The notes below the pieces were generated by a model. It saw only the letters and a list, made by a program, of their open reading frames with translations, was not told where the DNA came from and did not search any database. From Bacteroidales bacterium (lineage in GTDB: Bacteria > Bacteroidota > Bacteroidia > Bacteroidales > WCHB1-69), in contig JAISAD010000008.1 of NCBI GenBank assembly GCA_031266895.1, positions 1 to 8,306 of the forward strand: DNA of 8,306 nucleotides, given 5' to 3'. The position numbers were made by a program, and so were the translations under genes. Shown one piece after another: positions 1 to 5,887 of this stretch (positions are counted from its first letter, which is position 1; every line of letters starts with the position of its first letter).

Positions 1-1
1 C

Positions 2-424
2 ATCGCCACCCTGGCAGAGTATGAACGCACCAGCACCGGCCGCGGCCGCGTGCTGGCACACAACATCCTGTGCGGCCTGTACGACATCTGCCTGGAAGAG
101 CTGCCCGAAAAATCGCAGGCCATGGCATCCGGAGGAGTGCACGGAAGCACATCCGCCTCTTCCCCCTCTGCAGGCAAGGTGCAGGTATTTCCCAATCCGG
201 CGAAAGAGTACGCCTCGTTTATCTGGGATTTAGGCAGCTTCGACGGCACTGCGCAACTCTCCATTACCGACCAGAGCGGCCGGCCGCTCCTCACCCGTTC
301 GCTCCCGGGCGCACAGGGCCAGTGGATTTGGGAAACCGGCAGCGTCCCCTCCGGCAGCTACGTTTACAGCGTAATCGCCAATGGCCTGCAGATAGAGAGC
401 GGAAAGATTGTGGTAACGAAATAA
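2..424 (+). CDS. T9SS type A sorting-domain protein, 3' end only
   Basis: This is an open frame running in from the left edge, so the N-terminal and functional part of the protein lies outside the window; 140 codons and the TAA stop are visible. The last 80 or so residues form a C-terminal sorting domain of the type IX secretion system: a VFPNPAKE motif follows a Ser/Gly-rich linker, then come beta-strand-like segments and the ending SGSYVYSVIANG...GKIVVTK. In T9SS systems this domain directs the protein across the outer membrane and is usually removed on export. The product is therefore most likely a large secreted or surface-attached protein, but its activity cannot be told from this fragment. 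The DNA is unusually GC-rich (115 of the first 180 bases are G or C), unlike the AT-rich genes that follow. The coding frame is clear because the sorting domain ends exactly at the stop, just before a terminator. Confidence 0.85.
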   Translation: MATLAEYERTSTGRGRVLAHNILCGLYDICLEELPEKSQAMASGGVHGSTSASSPSAGKVQVFPNPAKEYASFIWDLGSFDGTAQLSITDQSGRPLLTRSLPGAQGQWIWETGSVPSGSYVYSVIANGLQIESGKIVVTK

Positions 425-450
425 TTTTAAACAACGAATTATAAATTATG

Positions 451-486
451 AAAAGGGGATGTTTTTTTAAGAAACATCCCTTTTTT
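451..486 (+). terminator. Rho-independent terminator of the T9SS gene
   Basis: A perfect 9-bp stem, GGGATGTTT (456-464) paired with AAACATCCC (472-480), has a 7-nt loop and is followed directly by a run of six T. Upstream A residues can pair with the T tract and extend the stem. It lies 27 nt after the stop codon and isolates this gene from the next unit. Confidence 0.9.
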
Positions 487-518
487 GTGGTCATATAAAA
501 AATTTCCTGTATCTTTGC
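484..518 (+). promoter_or_regulatory. Bacteroidota-type promoter for the acyltransferase unit
   Basis: A TATCTTTGC -7 element (510-518) lies 22 nt after a TTTG (484-487), matching the Bacteroidota primary-sigma consensus TTTG / TAnnTTTG. The -33 element is the tail of the preceding terminator's T run, so terminator and promoter are packed together. Transcription should begin near 523-526, giving a leader of about 155 nt before the acyltransferase start. Confidence 0.75.
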
Positions 519-555
519 ACCCGTATTTTTTTATAAAAATCTAAAATTTAAACAA

Positions 556-708
556 ATGGATAATAGAGTGTCATTTTTATTAATAGCAAAATGATGGACT
601 CCATAAGCGAGCGCAAGCAATTGATGGAAAACAAGGCAAAACAAATATTTAAAACCAAATAACATGAATAAGCAATATTATGAGCAAGGTAGATTACGGA
701 ACATTTGA
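556..708 (+). other. Chained short ORFs in the leader of the acyltransferase gene
   Basis: Three tiny frames follow each other. 556-594 encodes 12 residues (MDNRVSFLLIAK) and starts after an A-rich leader typical of real Bacteroidota starts. 591-662 encodes 23 residues (begins MMDSISERKQ, ends IFKTK) and its ATG overlaps the previous TGA as ATGA. 664-708 encodes 14 residues and contains the acyltransferase start at 680 in another frame. They could be upstream ORFs that pass ribosomes along by termination and re-initiation, a frameshifted small gene, or chance. No known small protein is recognised, and the compositional signal is too short to decide. Confidence 0.25.
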
Positions 709-1837
709 AGATATTCGACCTTATAATGACGACGAGGTGCCGGCAGCCGTTGCCCGCATTGCCCATCATCCTCATTTTTCAAAAATTGTGTGCCATTTAA
801 TCCCGCAGCAGGAGATAGAAGCTTTTCGGACTCAATTTATGCAAATTACAACCATTACGCAATTTCAACAAATGGTGATGCTGAGAGCCATTGAGGCGAT
901 GGTACGGAAGAGCACTGCAGGATTTGGCTATTCAGGTTTCGATAAATTGAGCGGAGATAAGAACTATATGTTTATCGGCAATCATCGCGACATTTTGTTA
1001 GATGCCGCCCTGCTGCAAATTGTGCTGTTCTATCACAATCTGGATACTTCAGAAATCACTTTTGGCAGTAATTTGATGCGTGGCGATATTGTGATTGATA
1101 TCGGCAGACTCAACAAAATGTTTCGTATTGAACGCGGCGGCAATGCCCGAGATTTTTACAACAATTCGGTCAAGGTATCATCTTACATGCGCCACACCAT
1201 TACCGAAAAACGGCAATCTGCATGGATAGCCCAGCGCAACGGGCGCACTAAGAATGGGGACGACAAGACCGAAATGGCAGTGTTGAAAATGTTTTCTTTG
1301 AGCAGCAACAAGCCTTTTGTGGAAAATCTTATGGAATTGAACATTACGCCGCTGGCTATCTCTTACGAATATGAACCTTGCGATTTTCTGAAAGTTGCTG
1401 AGCTTTATGTTTCCAATTATGTGAAATATGTAAAATCGCCGGAAGAGGACTTGATGAGCATCTTACACGGCATTGCACAGCCCAAAGGGCAAATTGCACT
1501 GGCAGCTACCGATACAATTACCCGGGAGGAGCTGCAACAATGTAGCAGTCAAGATAAAAATAACAGATTTCAATGGCTGGCTAACTTTGTGGACAGGCGC
1601 ATTTATGAAAATTACAAGTTGTGGAAAACCAACTACATTGCTTGCGATTTATTGCAAAACAGTGAACAGCATAGCACTCATTATACACCCAACGACAAGA
1701 AGGAGTTTATAGAATATATGAACAGCGGATTGAAAGAGATTGTGGGCGATTATGAGGAGTTGCGCACAATTTTCTTGAATATTTATGCCAATCCGGTGGT
1801 AAATGCGGCCGGATTAAACTCTCAAAAAAACAAATAA
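680..1837 (+). CDS. PlsC-like glycerophospholipid/envelope-lipid acyltransferase
   Basis: The 385-residue protein resembles a Bacteroidota family annotated as 1-acyl-sn-glycerol-3-phosphate acyltransferase; such enzymes transfer an acyl chain to a (lyso)phospholipid or other lipid precursor at the inner membrane. The N-terminus carries the family's IRPYNDDEVPAA segment (12-23). FIGNHRDILLDAA (98-110) is the block I equivalent; here the acidic residues lie 2 and 6 positions after His102 rather than in the usual HX4D spacing. FRIERGG (148-154) and AQRNGRTKNGDD (184-195) correspond to later substrate-binding blocks, and NITPLAISYEYEP (221-233) to the last block. There is no clear signal peptide or membrane segment. 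The ATG at 680 is the only Met start before an in-frame TGA at 665-667 and suits the family's N-terminus. The gene overlaps the nucleotidyltransferase downstream by 1 nt. The acyltransferase fold is well supported; the exact substrate is not known. Confidence 0.8.
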   Translation: MSKVDYGTFEDIRPYNDDEVPAAVARIAHHPHFSKIVCHLIPQQEIEAFRTQFMQITTITQFQQMVMLRAIEAMVRKSTAGFGYSGFDKLSGDKNYMFIGNHRDILLDAALLQIVLFYHNLDTSEITFGSNLMRGDIVIDIGRLNKMFRIERGGNARDFYNNSVKVSSYMRHTITEKRQSAWIAQRNGRTKNGDDKTEMAVLKMFSLSSNKPFVENLMELNITPLAISYEYEPCDFLKVAELYVSNYVKYVKSPEEDLMSILHGIAQPKGQIALAATDTITREELQQCSSQDKNNRFQWLANFVDRRIYENYKLWKTNYIACDLLQNSEQHSTHYTPNDKKEFIEYMNSGLKEIVGDYEELRTIFLNIYANPVVNAAGLNSQKNK

Positions 1838-2541
1838 TGAAAACCTCGGCCATGCTCTTTGCTGCCGGTTTGGGCACGCGCCTCTATCCGCTCACGGCCA
1901 AAAGGCCGAAAGCACTGTTATTGTATAATGGCAAACCGTTGCTGGCACATATTATAGAGAAAATTACTGGGGCAAATATTCGGCATATTGTAATTAATGT
2001 GCACCATTTTGCCGACCAAATAGAAGAGTGGGTCGCGCGGCAACACTACGAAGCCGATATAGAGTTTTCGAATGAGCGAAGTCAATTGCTGGATACCGGC
2101 GGCGGTCTCAAATTTGCCGAACCGCTACTGGCCGGCAGTTCGCGTATTTTGCTCCACAATACAGATATTATTTCTACGATTGACTTGGCCAAATTGCTGG
2201 AAGCACACGAGCGCGAAGAGGCACTTGCAACCTTAGCGGTGCGAGAGCGATGTACGTCGCGCTATTTTATATTTGATAGGGATACGATGCAATTGTGCGG
2301 CTGGTGCAACAAGACAGAGAAAAATTATTGCTGGAGACGCTCCTGTACAAATCCTGTTGAATTGGCGTTCAGCGGCATACATGTGGTAAGTCCTGAAATT
2401 TTTAACAGGATAGCCACCCCCGAAAAGCAATCACTCACCACCATTTATCTCGCCTTGTCCGCCCGGGAGCGCCTTGTCGGATACCTTGACAATTCAGATT
2501 TTTGGCAAGATATGGGAAAAGATCCGGCGCAACTTATTTAA
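1837..2541 (+). CDS. MurU-like sugar-1-phosphate nucleotidyltransferase
   Basis: This 234-residue enzyme of the NTP_transferase family joins an NTP to a sugar-1-phosphate, releasing pyrophosphate. The N-terminus has the nucleotide-binding signature LFAAGLGTRLYPLT (7-20) followed by KRPKALL (22-28). LLDTGGG (84-90), HNTD with Asp110 as likely metal ligand (107-110), FSGIHVVSPEIF (178-189) and WQDMGK (223-228) follow in order. The short length, the DTGGG segment and the FSGIHV block fit MurU (N-acetylmuramate-1-phosphate uridylyltransferase, peptidoglycan recycling) better than long GlmU or RmlA enzymes, but mannose-1-phosphate guanylyltransferase is also possible. The AmgK-type kinase that often accompanies MurU is not in this window. 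Its ATG overlaps the preceding TAA (taATG), suggesting translational coupling to the acyltransferase. The stretch 154-170 holds four cysteines. The 3' end overlaps the convergent capA-like gene by 4 nt. Confidence 0.82.
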   Translation: MKTSAMLFAAGLGTRLYPLTAKRPKALLLYNGKPLLAHIIEKITGANIRHIVINVHHFADQIEEWVARQHYEADIEFSNERSQLLDTGGGLKFAEPLLAGSSRILLHNTDIISTIDLAKLLEAHEREEALATLAVRERCTSRYFIFDRDTMQLCGWCNKTEKNYCWRRSCTNPVELAFSGIHVVSPEIFNRIATPEKQSLTTIYLALSARERLVGYLDNSDFWQDMGKDPAQLI

Positions 2542-3599
2542 AAAACCTCTCCTTCATCGCTAATACTAAGCGGCACATCGGGGAAGTCTGTTTTAGTAAG
2601 ATTCTGGAGCACTTTAATGATGCGCCGTTCGGGATCGTAGCGCGGAGTACGGTCATGAGAAGGCTGAAATGTAGGCGTTATTTGCGCTTTGATAAATTTT
2701 CCCTCTTTATCGGTGAAAATTCGAATAATTGGGGCTAATCCATTAACTCCCTGCACATTTATACGCGAATAGGTGCTAAAATTGCCCATAGAATAGACTA
2801 TAAAACGATTTTCATAGACCTCCAATGCCCGGGTAACGTGCGGCCCGTGCCCCAGCAACAGGTCAGCTCCGGCCTCAATCATGCGATGAGCAAATTCATA
2901 CACATTGCCTCTGTTTTCCCCTATAAAGATCTCTGTGTTTCTCGTAACATGCTGATAAATCCTTCCTTCCGCACCTGCATGAAATGAAACAATAACAATG
3001 TCGCACATCGAATCCAATTCATGTACAATAGCCTGTGCCGCAGAAATATCATTTACATCCACAGTGCCGGTATTGGGAGCAAAAGCGCAAAAACCATATT
3101 TCACGCCCTCTTTTTTTACAATAGCCGTAGGGCAATCTGTTTGACCGGCGTAATGAATACCCGCCTCTTTCAACACCTCTTTCGTGGTTTGTCGGCCAGC
3201 CCCGCCAAAATCGCCGGAGTGGTTATTGGCAATGCTTAACAAATTAAAACCCGCATCCGACAAGCACGACACAAAAGCAGCCGGCATCCCGAAAGTGTAA
3301 CAAACTTTAGGATTGAAGCACTTTTTAGCTCCGGCAGTACTGCGCACCAATGCCCCTTCCAGATTGCCAAACAATATATCAGCTCCGGCAAAATAGGGCT
3401 TTACATGAGCAAATGAGCCGCTGCAATCATTATTGGGAGGCAAATGAGCCCTATTTGGAAACATTGTTCCCATCATAATATCGCCAACCGCCACAATTTG
3501 AATAGTATCTTTTTGATATGCAGTTTCCTGACTTTGAGCCTGTTTGCTACTAAAACTCCACAGCACCCATAAAACAAGCATTGCTTTTTTCCACATCAT
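2538..3599 (-). CDS. CapA-family exported metallophosphatase-like protein
   Basis: A protein of the CapA/PGA_cap family (calcineurin-like metallophosphatase fold), named after poly-gamma-glutamate capsule proteins; in bacteria without that capsule the role is generally unknown. Counted from the longest possible start (3632), the family motifs come in order: VAVGDIMMG (48-55), FGNLEGAL (88-95), IANNHSGDFG (134-143), SFHAGAEG (216-223) and GHGPHVTRALEVYENRFIVYSMGNF (261-285). These Asp, Asn, His and Glu residues would form the metal site. I chose the ATG at 3599 (353 aa) because a -7 promoter element lies at 3620-3628, inside the codons of the longer frame, and because this start gives a clean signal peptide (MMWKK, then AMLVLWVLW, then SKQAQS|QE). 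ATGs at 3605 and 3596 remain possible. It is transcribed alone, divergently from rimO. Family is sure; substrate unknown. Confidence 0.87.
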   Translation of the reverse strand: MMWKKAMLVLWVLWSFSSKQAQSQETAYQKDTIQIVAVGDIMMGTMFPNRAHLPPNNDCSGSFAHVKPYFAGADILFGNLEGALVRSTAGAKKCFNPKVCYTFGMPAAFVSCLSDAGFNLLSIANNHSGDFGGAGRQTTKEVLKEAGIHYAGQTDCPTAIVKKEGVKYGFCAFAPNTGTVDVNDISAAQAIVHELDSMCDIVIVSFHAGAEGRIYQHVTRNTEIFIGENRGNVYEFAHRMIEAGADLLLGHGPHVTRALEVYENRFIVYSMGNFSTYSRINVQGVNGLAPIIRIFTDKEGKFIKAQITPTFQPSHDRTPRYDPERRIIKVLQNLTKTDFPDVPLSISDEGEVF

Positions 3600-3619
3600 A
3601 GTCATATTAATTCGCATTT

Positions 3620-3628
3620 GCAAAAATA
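3620..3628 (-). promoter_or_regulatory. -7 element for the CapA-family gene
   Basis: The reverse strand reads TATTTTTGC, a match to the Bacteroidota -7 consensus, with transcription expected to begin near 3613-3615. That would leave about 15 nt before the chosen ATG at 3599. No convincing TTTG -33 element is seen upstream on this strand, so the promoter may be weak or need an activator. Confidence 0.5.
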
Positions 3629-3638
3629 GCATTTTTGC
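3620..3638. repeat. Palindrome linking the divergent capA-like and rimO promoters
   Basis: GCAAAAAT (3620-3627) and ATTTTTGC (3631-3638) form a perfect inverted repeat with 8-bp arms and a 3-nt spacer. The left arm makes up most of the -7 element of the leftward promoter and the right arm contains the TTTG -33 element of the rimO promoter. It may be a regulator site controlling both genes, or simply the result of two promoters sharing similar sequence. Confidence 0.6.
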
Positions 3639-3665
3639 ACATTCGCCCCTTTTTCGTATTTTTGC
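3634..3665 (+). promoter_or_regulatory. Bacteroidota-type promoter for rimO-djlA
   Basis: TTTG (3634-3637) and TATTTTTGC (3657-3665) are separated by 19 nt, an excellent match to the TTTG-N19-TAnnTTTG consensus. Transcription should start around 3671, leaving only about 13 nt before the rimO ATG. Confidence 0.82.
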
Positions 3666-3683
3666 ATCCTCAAAAAAACAGCT

Positions 3684-4961
3684 ATGAAGAGCATCAATTT
3701 TATCACACTGGGTTGTTCAAAAAATAATGTTGACTCGGAAGTGATTGCAGCTCAATATAATAAAATGGGATATCAAGTGCTGCATGAAAGCGAAAAAAGC
3801 AGCGATATGGTGATTATTAACACTTGCTCATTTATTAATGATGCGAAAGAAGAGTCAATTAATGAAATTCTAACGCAATTAGAGCGCAAAAAGGCCGGTT
3901 TGGTAAAAAAAGTGTATGTTATCGGCTGCTTGGCGCAACGTTATAAAGCCGATCTCGAAAAGTCAATGCCTGAAGTTGACGGTTACTATAATTTTGCCGA
4001 ACTGCATCAACTGTTGCAAACGGAACATTTTGATTTGCTAAAACATAGTGATCGTATCCTCTCTACGCCCCGTCATTACGCCTATCTTAAAATATCGGAA
4101 GGATGCGACCGTTCGTGCTCTTACTGTGCCATTCCCTTTATTCGAGGCAAGCAAGTATCGAAAACGATAGAGGCATTGCAGCAGGAGGCTGCTATTCTTG
4201 TCCGGCAAGGGGTGAAAGAGCTGATGCTGATTGCTCAAGACTTGACTTGGTATGGAGTGGATATTTATAAGTCACAACAACTCGAAAAATTGTTGCGCCG
4301 CCTCGCCGAAGTGCCCGGGTTGGAGTGGATCAGGCTGCATTATGCCTATCCGATTAGCTTTCCTTATGAAATTCTGGAAGTGATGAATGACTATCCGCAA
4401 TTCTGCAAATATCTGGATATTCCGCTACAGCATATCAGTGATGAAATACTTAAAAGCATGAATAGAGGCGGAAACAGCAAGCAGACCTACAAGCTGCTTG
4501 AGCAAATCAGAAATAAAGTACCGGGCATTGCTATTCGTACCACCCTTATTTCAGGCTATCCTGTCGAAACCAAGGCACACCATAGAGAACTGGTGCAATT
4601 TGTAAAAGATATGCGATTTGAGCGATTGGGTGTCTTTTCCTATTCGCAGGAGGAAGGCACGCAGGCTTATGAATTGGGTGATCCTGTTAAAGTGGCAGAA
4701 AAAAATCGCAGATTGGAAGAACTTATGTCGGTACAGGAAGAGATTTCGCTGCAGCTTAACCAACGTAATATCAACTCAGTAATGAAAGTCATAGTGGACG
4801 AAGAGGCAGAAAATTTTTATTTGGGACGCACCGAATTTGACTCGCCCGAGGTAGATAATGAGGTGCTTATTGAGAAGACGGAGAAACTCGAAGCGGGACA
4901 ATTTTATGCCGTGCGTATCTGTCAAGCCGACTATTTTGATCTTTACGGAACTAAAATTTAA
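3684..4961 (+). CDS. rimO: Ribosomal protein S12 methylthiotransferase RimO
   Basis: RimO is a radical-SAM enzyme with two iron-sulfur clusters that adds a methylthio group to a conserved Asp of ribosomal protein S12. At 425 residues it has the full family length. The N-terminal UPF0004 domain begins ITLGCSKNNVDSE and supplies the three auxiliary-cluster cysteines C11, C48 (INTCSFI) and C82 (IGCLAQR). The radical-SAM core carries the CxxxCxxC site at C141, C145 and C148 (GCDRSCSYCAIP). The C-terminus is a TRAM domain (about 357-425) containing RTEFDSPEVDNEVLI, a segment typical of RimO; together with LGCSKNxVDSE this separates it from the tRNA enzyme MiaB. The start fits the family N-terminus and lies just behind a strong promoter. 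The J-domain gene follows after a 4-nt gap, so the two probably share a transcript. Nothing looks damaged. Confidence 0.96.
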   Translation: MKSINFITLGCSKNNVDSEVIAAQYNKMGYQVLHESEKSSDMVIINTCSFINDAKEESINEILTQLERKKAGLVKKVYVIGCLAQRYKADLEKSMPEVDGYYNFAELHQLLQTEHFDLLKHSDRILSTPRHYAYLKISEGCDRSCSYCAIPFIRGKQVSKTIEALQQEAAILVRQGVKELMLIAQDLTWYGVDIYKSQQLEKLLRRLAEVPGLEWIRLHYAYPISFPYEILEVMNDYPQFCKYLDIPLQHISDEILKSMNRGGNSKQTYKLLEQIRNKVPGIAIRTTLISGYPVETKAHHRELVQFVKDMRFERLGVFSYSQEEGTQAYELGDPVKVAEKNRRLEELMSVQEEISLQLNQRNINSVMKVIVDEEAENFYLGRTEFDSPEVDNEVLIEKTEKLEAGQFYAVRICQADYFDLYGTKI

Positions 4962-4965
4962 GTGA

Positions 4966-5787
4966 ATGTGCCTGTTTAAAATTATACTGTTGTTTGCAGG
5001 TTACGTCATTGCCGGTTTGCAGGGGGCCTTGATAGGACTTTTTGCAGGTTGGATTTTAGATAAGATTTTTTTTCCAAGCAAGGTTAAGTTTACGGCTAAA
5101 AATCACTATGCCAAAGAAAATTTTGTGCAGATTTTGCTCATATTGACTTCAGCGGTAGTAAAGTCTTCGAAAGAACGCATGGTGAAATCGGAACTCTATT
5201 TTGTAAAAGACTATTTGAGACGCAATTTAAGTGAGGAAGATGCGCAACAGGCACTTTATCTCTTTCGCGATATTATGATTATGGACAGGGAGTATGACAT
5301 AGAAAAACTTTGCCGCAATGTGGGCGATAAAGCTTCCGTAAGCGAAAAACTTTTTATACTGCAATTTCTAATGGGCCTGTCAGGGGCTGACGGCCACTAC
5401 CATGAGCAGGAGTTGGAGATGATACGTAATATAAATCACTGGCTTGGATTAAGTTATGCTACTTACGAGTCGGTGCGTGTTATGTTTATGGGCAACAGGC
5501 AACAGTGGGCAGAAGACAACTCCTATAGAAGCAGCTCCTATTCCGGCAGCTATTCCGGTACTGCAAGAAACGCTTATTCCAATCTGGATAATGATTACAA
5601 AATTTTGGAGGTATCACCCGATGTGAGCGATGCGGAGTTGAAGAAAGCATATCGCAAGGTGGCTATGAAGCATCATCCCGATAAGGTAAGCCATTTGGGA
5701 GAGGAGATTCGCAAAACTGCTGAAGAAAAATTTGCCAAGGTAAATCAGGCCTACGAACATATTAAAAAAGTACGGGGAATAGCTTAG
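4966..5787 (+). CDS. djlA: DjlA-type membrane-anchored TerB/J-domain co-chaperone
   Basis: A 273-residue protein with the three-part layout of DjlA. First is one N-terminal membrane segment (about 5-34) with a glycine zipper G20xxxG24xxxG28, as in the dimerising anchor of DjlA. Next is a helical TerB-like domain (about 50-175) containing MGLSGADGHYHEQELEMI (136-153). A Ser/Tyr/Gly linker (186-199) leads to a C-terminal J domain (about 209-270) with the HPD motif at 237-239 and the longer helix III region ending in QAYEHIKK usual in DjlA. The J domain should stimulate the ATPase of DnaK on the cytoplasmic side of the membrane; in E. coli DjlA is linked to envelope stress and capsule regulation. 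The gene has no promoter of its own and starts 4 nt after rimO. No Shine-Dalgarno sequence is seen. Calling it DjlA rests on architecture; a generic TerB-DnaJ protein is the alternative. Confidence 0.87.
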   Translation: MCLFKIILLFAGYVIAGLQGALIGLFAGWILDKIFFPSKVKFTAKNHYAKENFVQILLILTSAVVKSSKERMVKSELYFVKDYLRRNLSEEDAQQALYLFRDIMIMDREYDIEKLCRNVGDKASVSEKLFILQFLMGLSGADGHYHEQELEMIRNINHWLGLSYATYESVRVMFMGNRQQWAEDNSYRSSSYSGSYSGTARNAYSNLDNDYKILEVSPDVSDAELKKAYRKVAMKHHPDKVSHLGEEIRKTAEEKFAKVNQAYEHIKKVRGIA

Positions 5788-5823
5788 AAACTGTTTGGGT
5801 AAAAAAAATTGAAATACTGTTTC

Positions 5824-5844
5824 TAATTTATATAATGTAAATTA
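5824..5844. repeat. Inverted repeat, possible operator upstream of the 5888 gene
   Basis: TAATTTA (5824-5830) and TAAATTA (5838-5844) form perfect 7-bp arms around a 7-nt spacer, about one helical turn from arm centre to centre (14 nt). The site ends 22 nt before the -7 element, so a bound dimer would overlap the -33 region. AT-rich DNA produces such repeats by chance, so this is tentative. Confidence 0.35.
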
Positions 5845-5866
5845 CTTCGTCATACAACATTTTTCC

Positions 5867-5875
5867 TATCTTTGC
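5867..5875 (+). promoter_or_regulatory. -7 promoter element for the exported protein-manA unit
   Basis: TATCTTTGC matches the Bacteroidota -7 consensus exactly. A clear TTTG -33 element is lacking at the usual distance. Transcription should begin around 5880-5882, only 6-8 nt before the ATG at 5888, so the mRNA would have a very short leader. Confidence 0.7.
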
Positions 5876-5887
5876 ATTATTATTGAT

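Noticed and set aside
70..444. Second + strand frame of 124 codons inside the T9SS gene
   Set aside because: It is Arg/Pro-rich as expected from GC-rich DNA read out of frame, and the overlapping frame carries the genuine sorting domain.
291..494. Reverse-strand open frame of 67 codons
   Set aside because: It runs through the T9SS sorting domain and the terminator; the protein has no recognisable motif and its first codons are the terminator hairpin.
2296..2346. Possible foreign insert in the nucleotidyltransferase because of its cysteines
   Set aside because: The frame is continuous, total length is normal for the MurU group and flanking motifs are in place; kept only as a cysteine-cluster observation.
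5786..5824. Possible terminator after djlA (AGAAAC ... GTTTCT, and AAACTGTTT)
   Set aside because: The stem is 6 bp with a 27-nt loop and has no following T run; too weak to call. The repeated ACTGTTT was also considered as an insertion-sequence end, but no transposase or target duplication is present.
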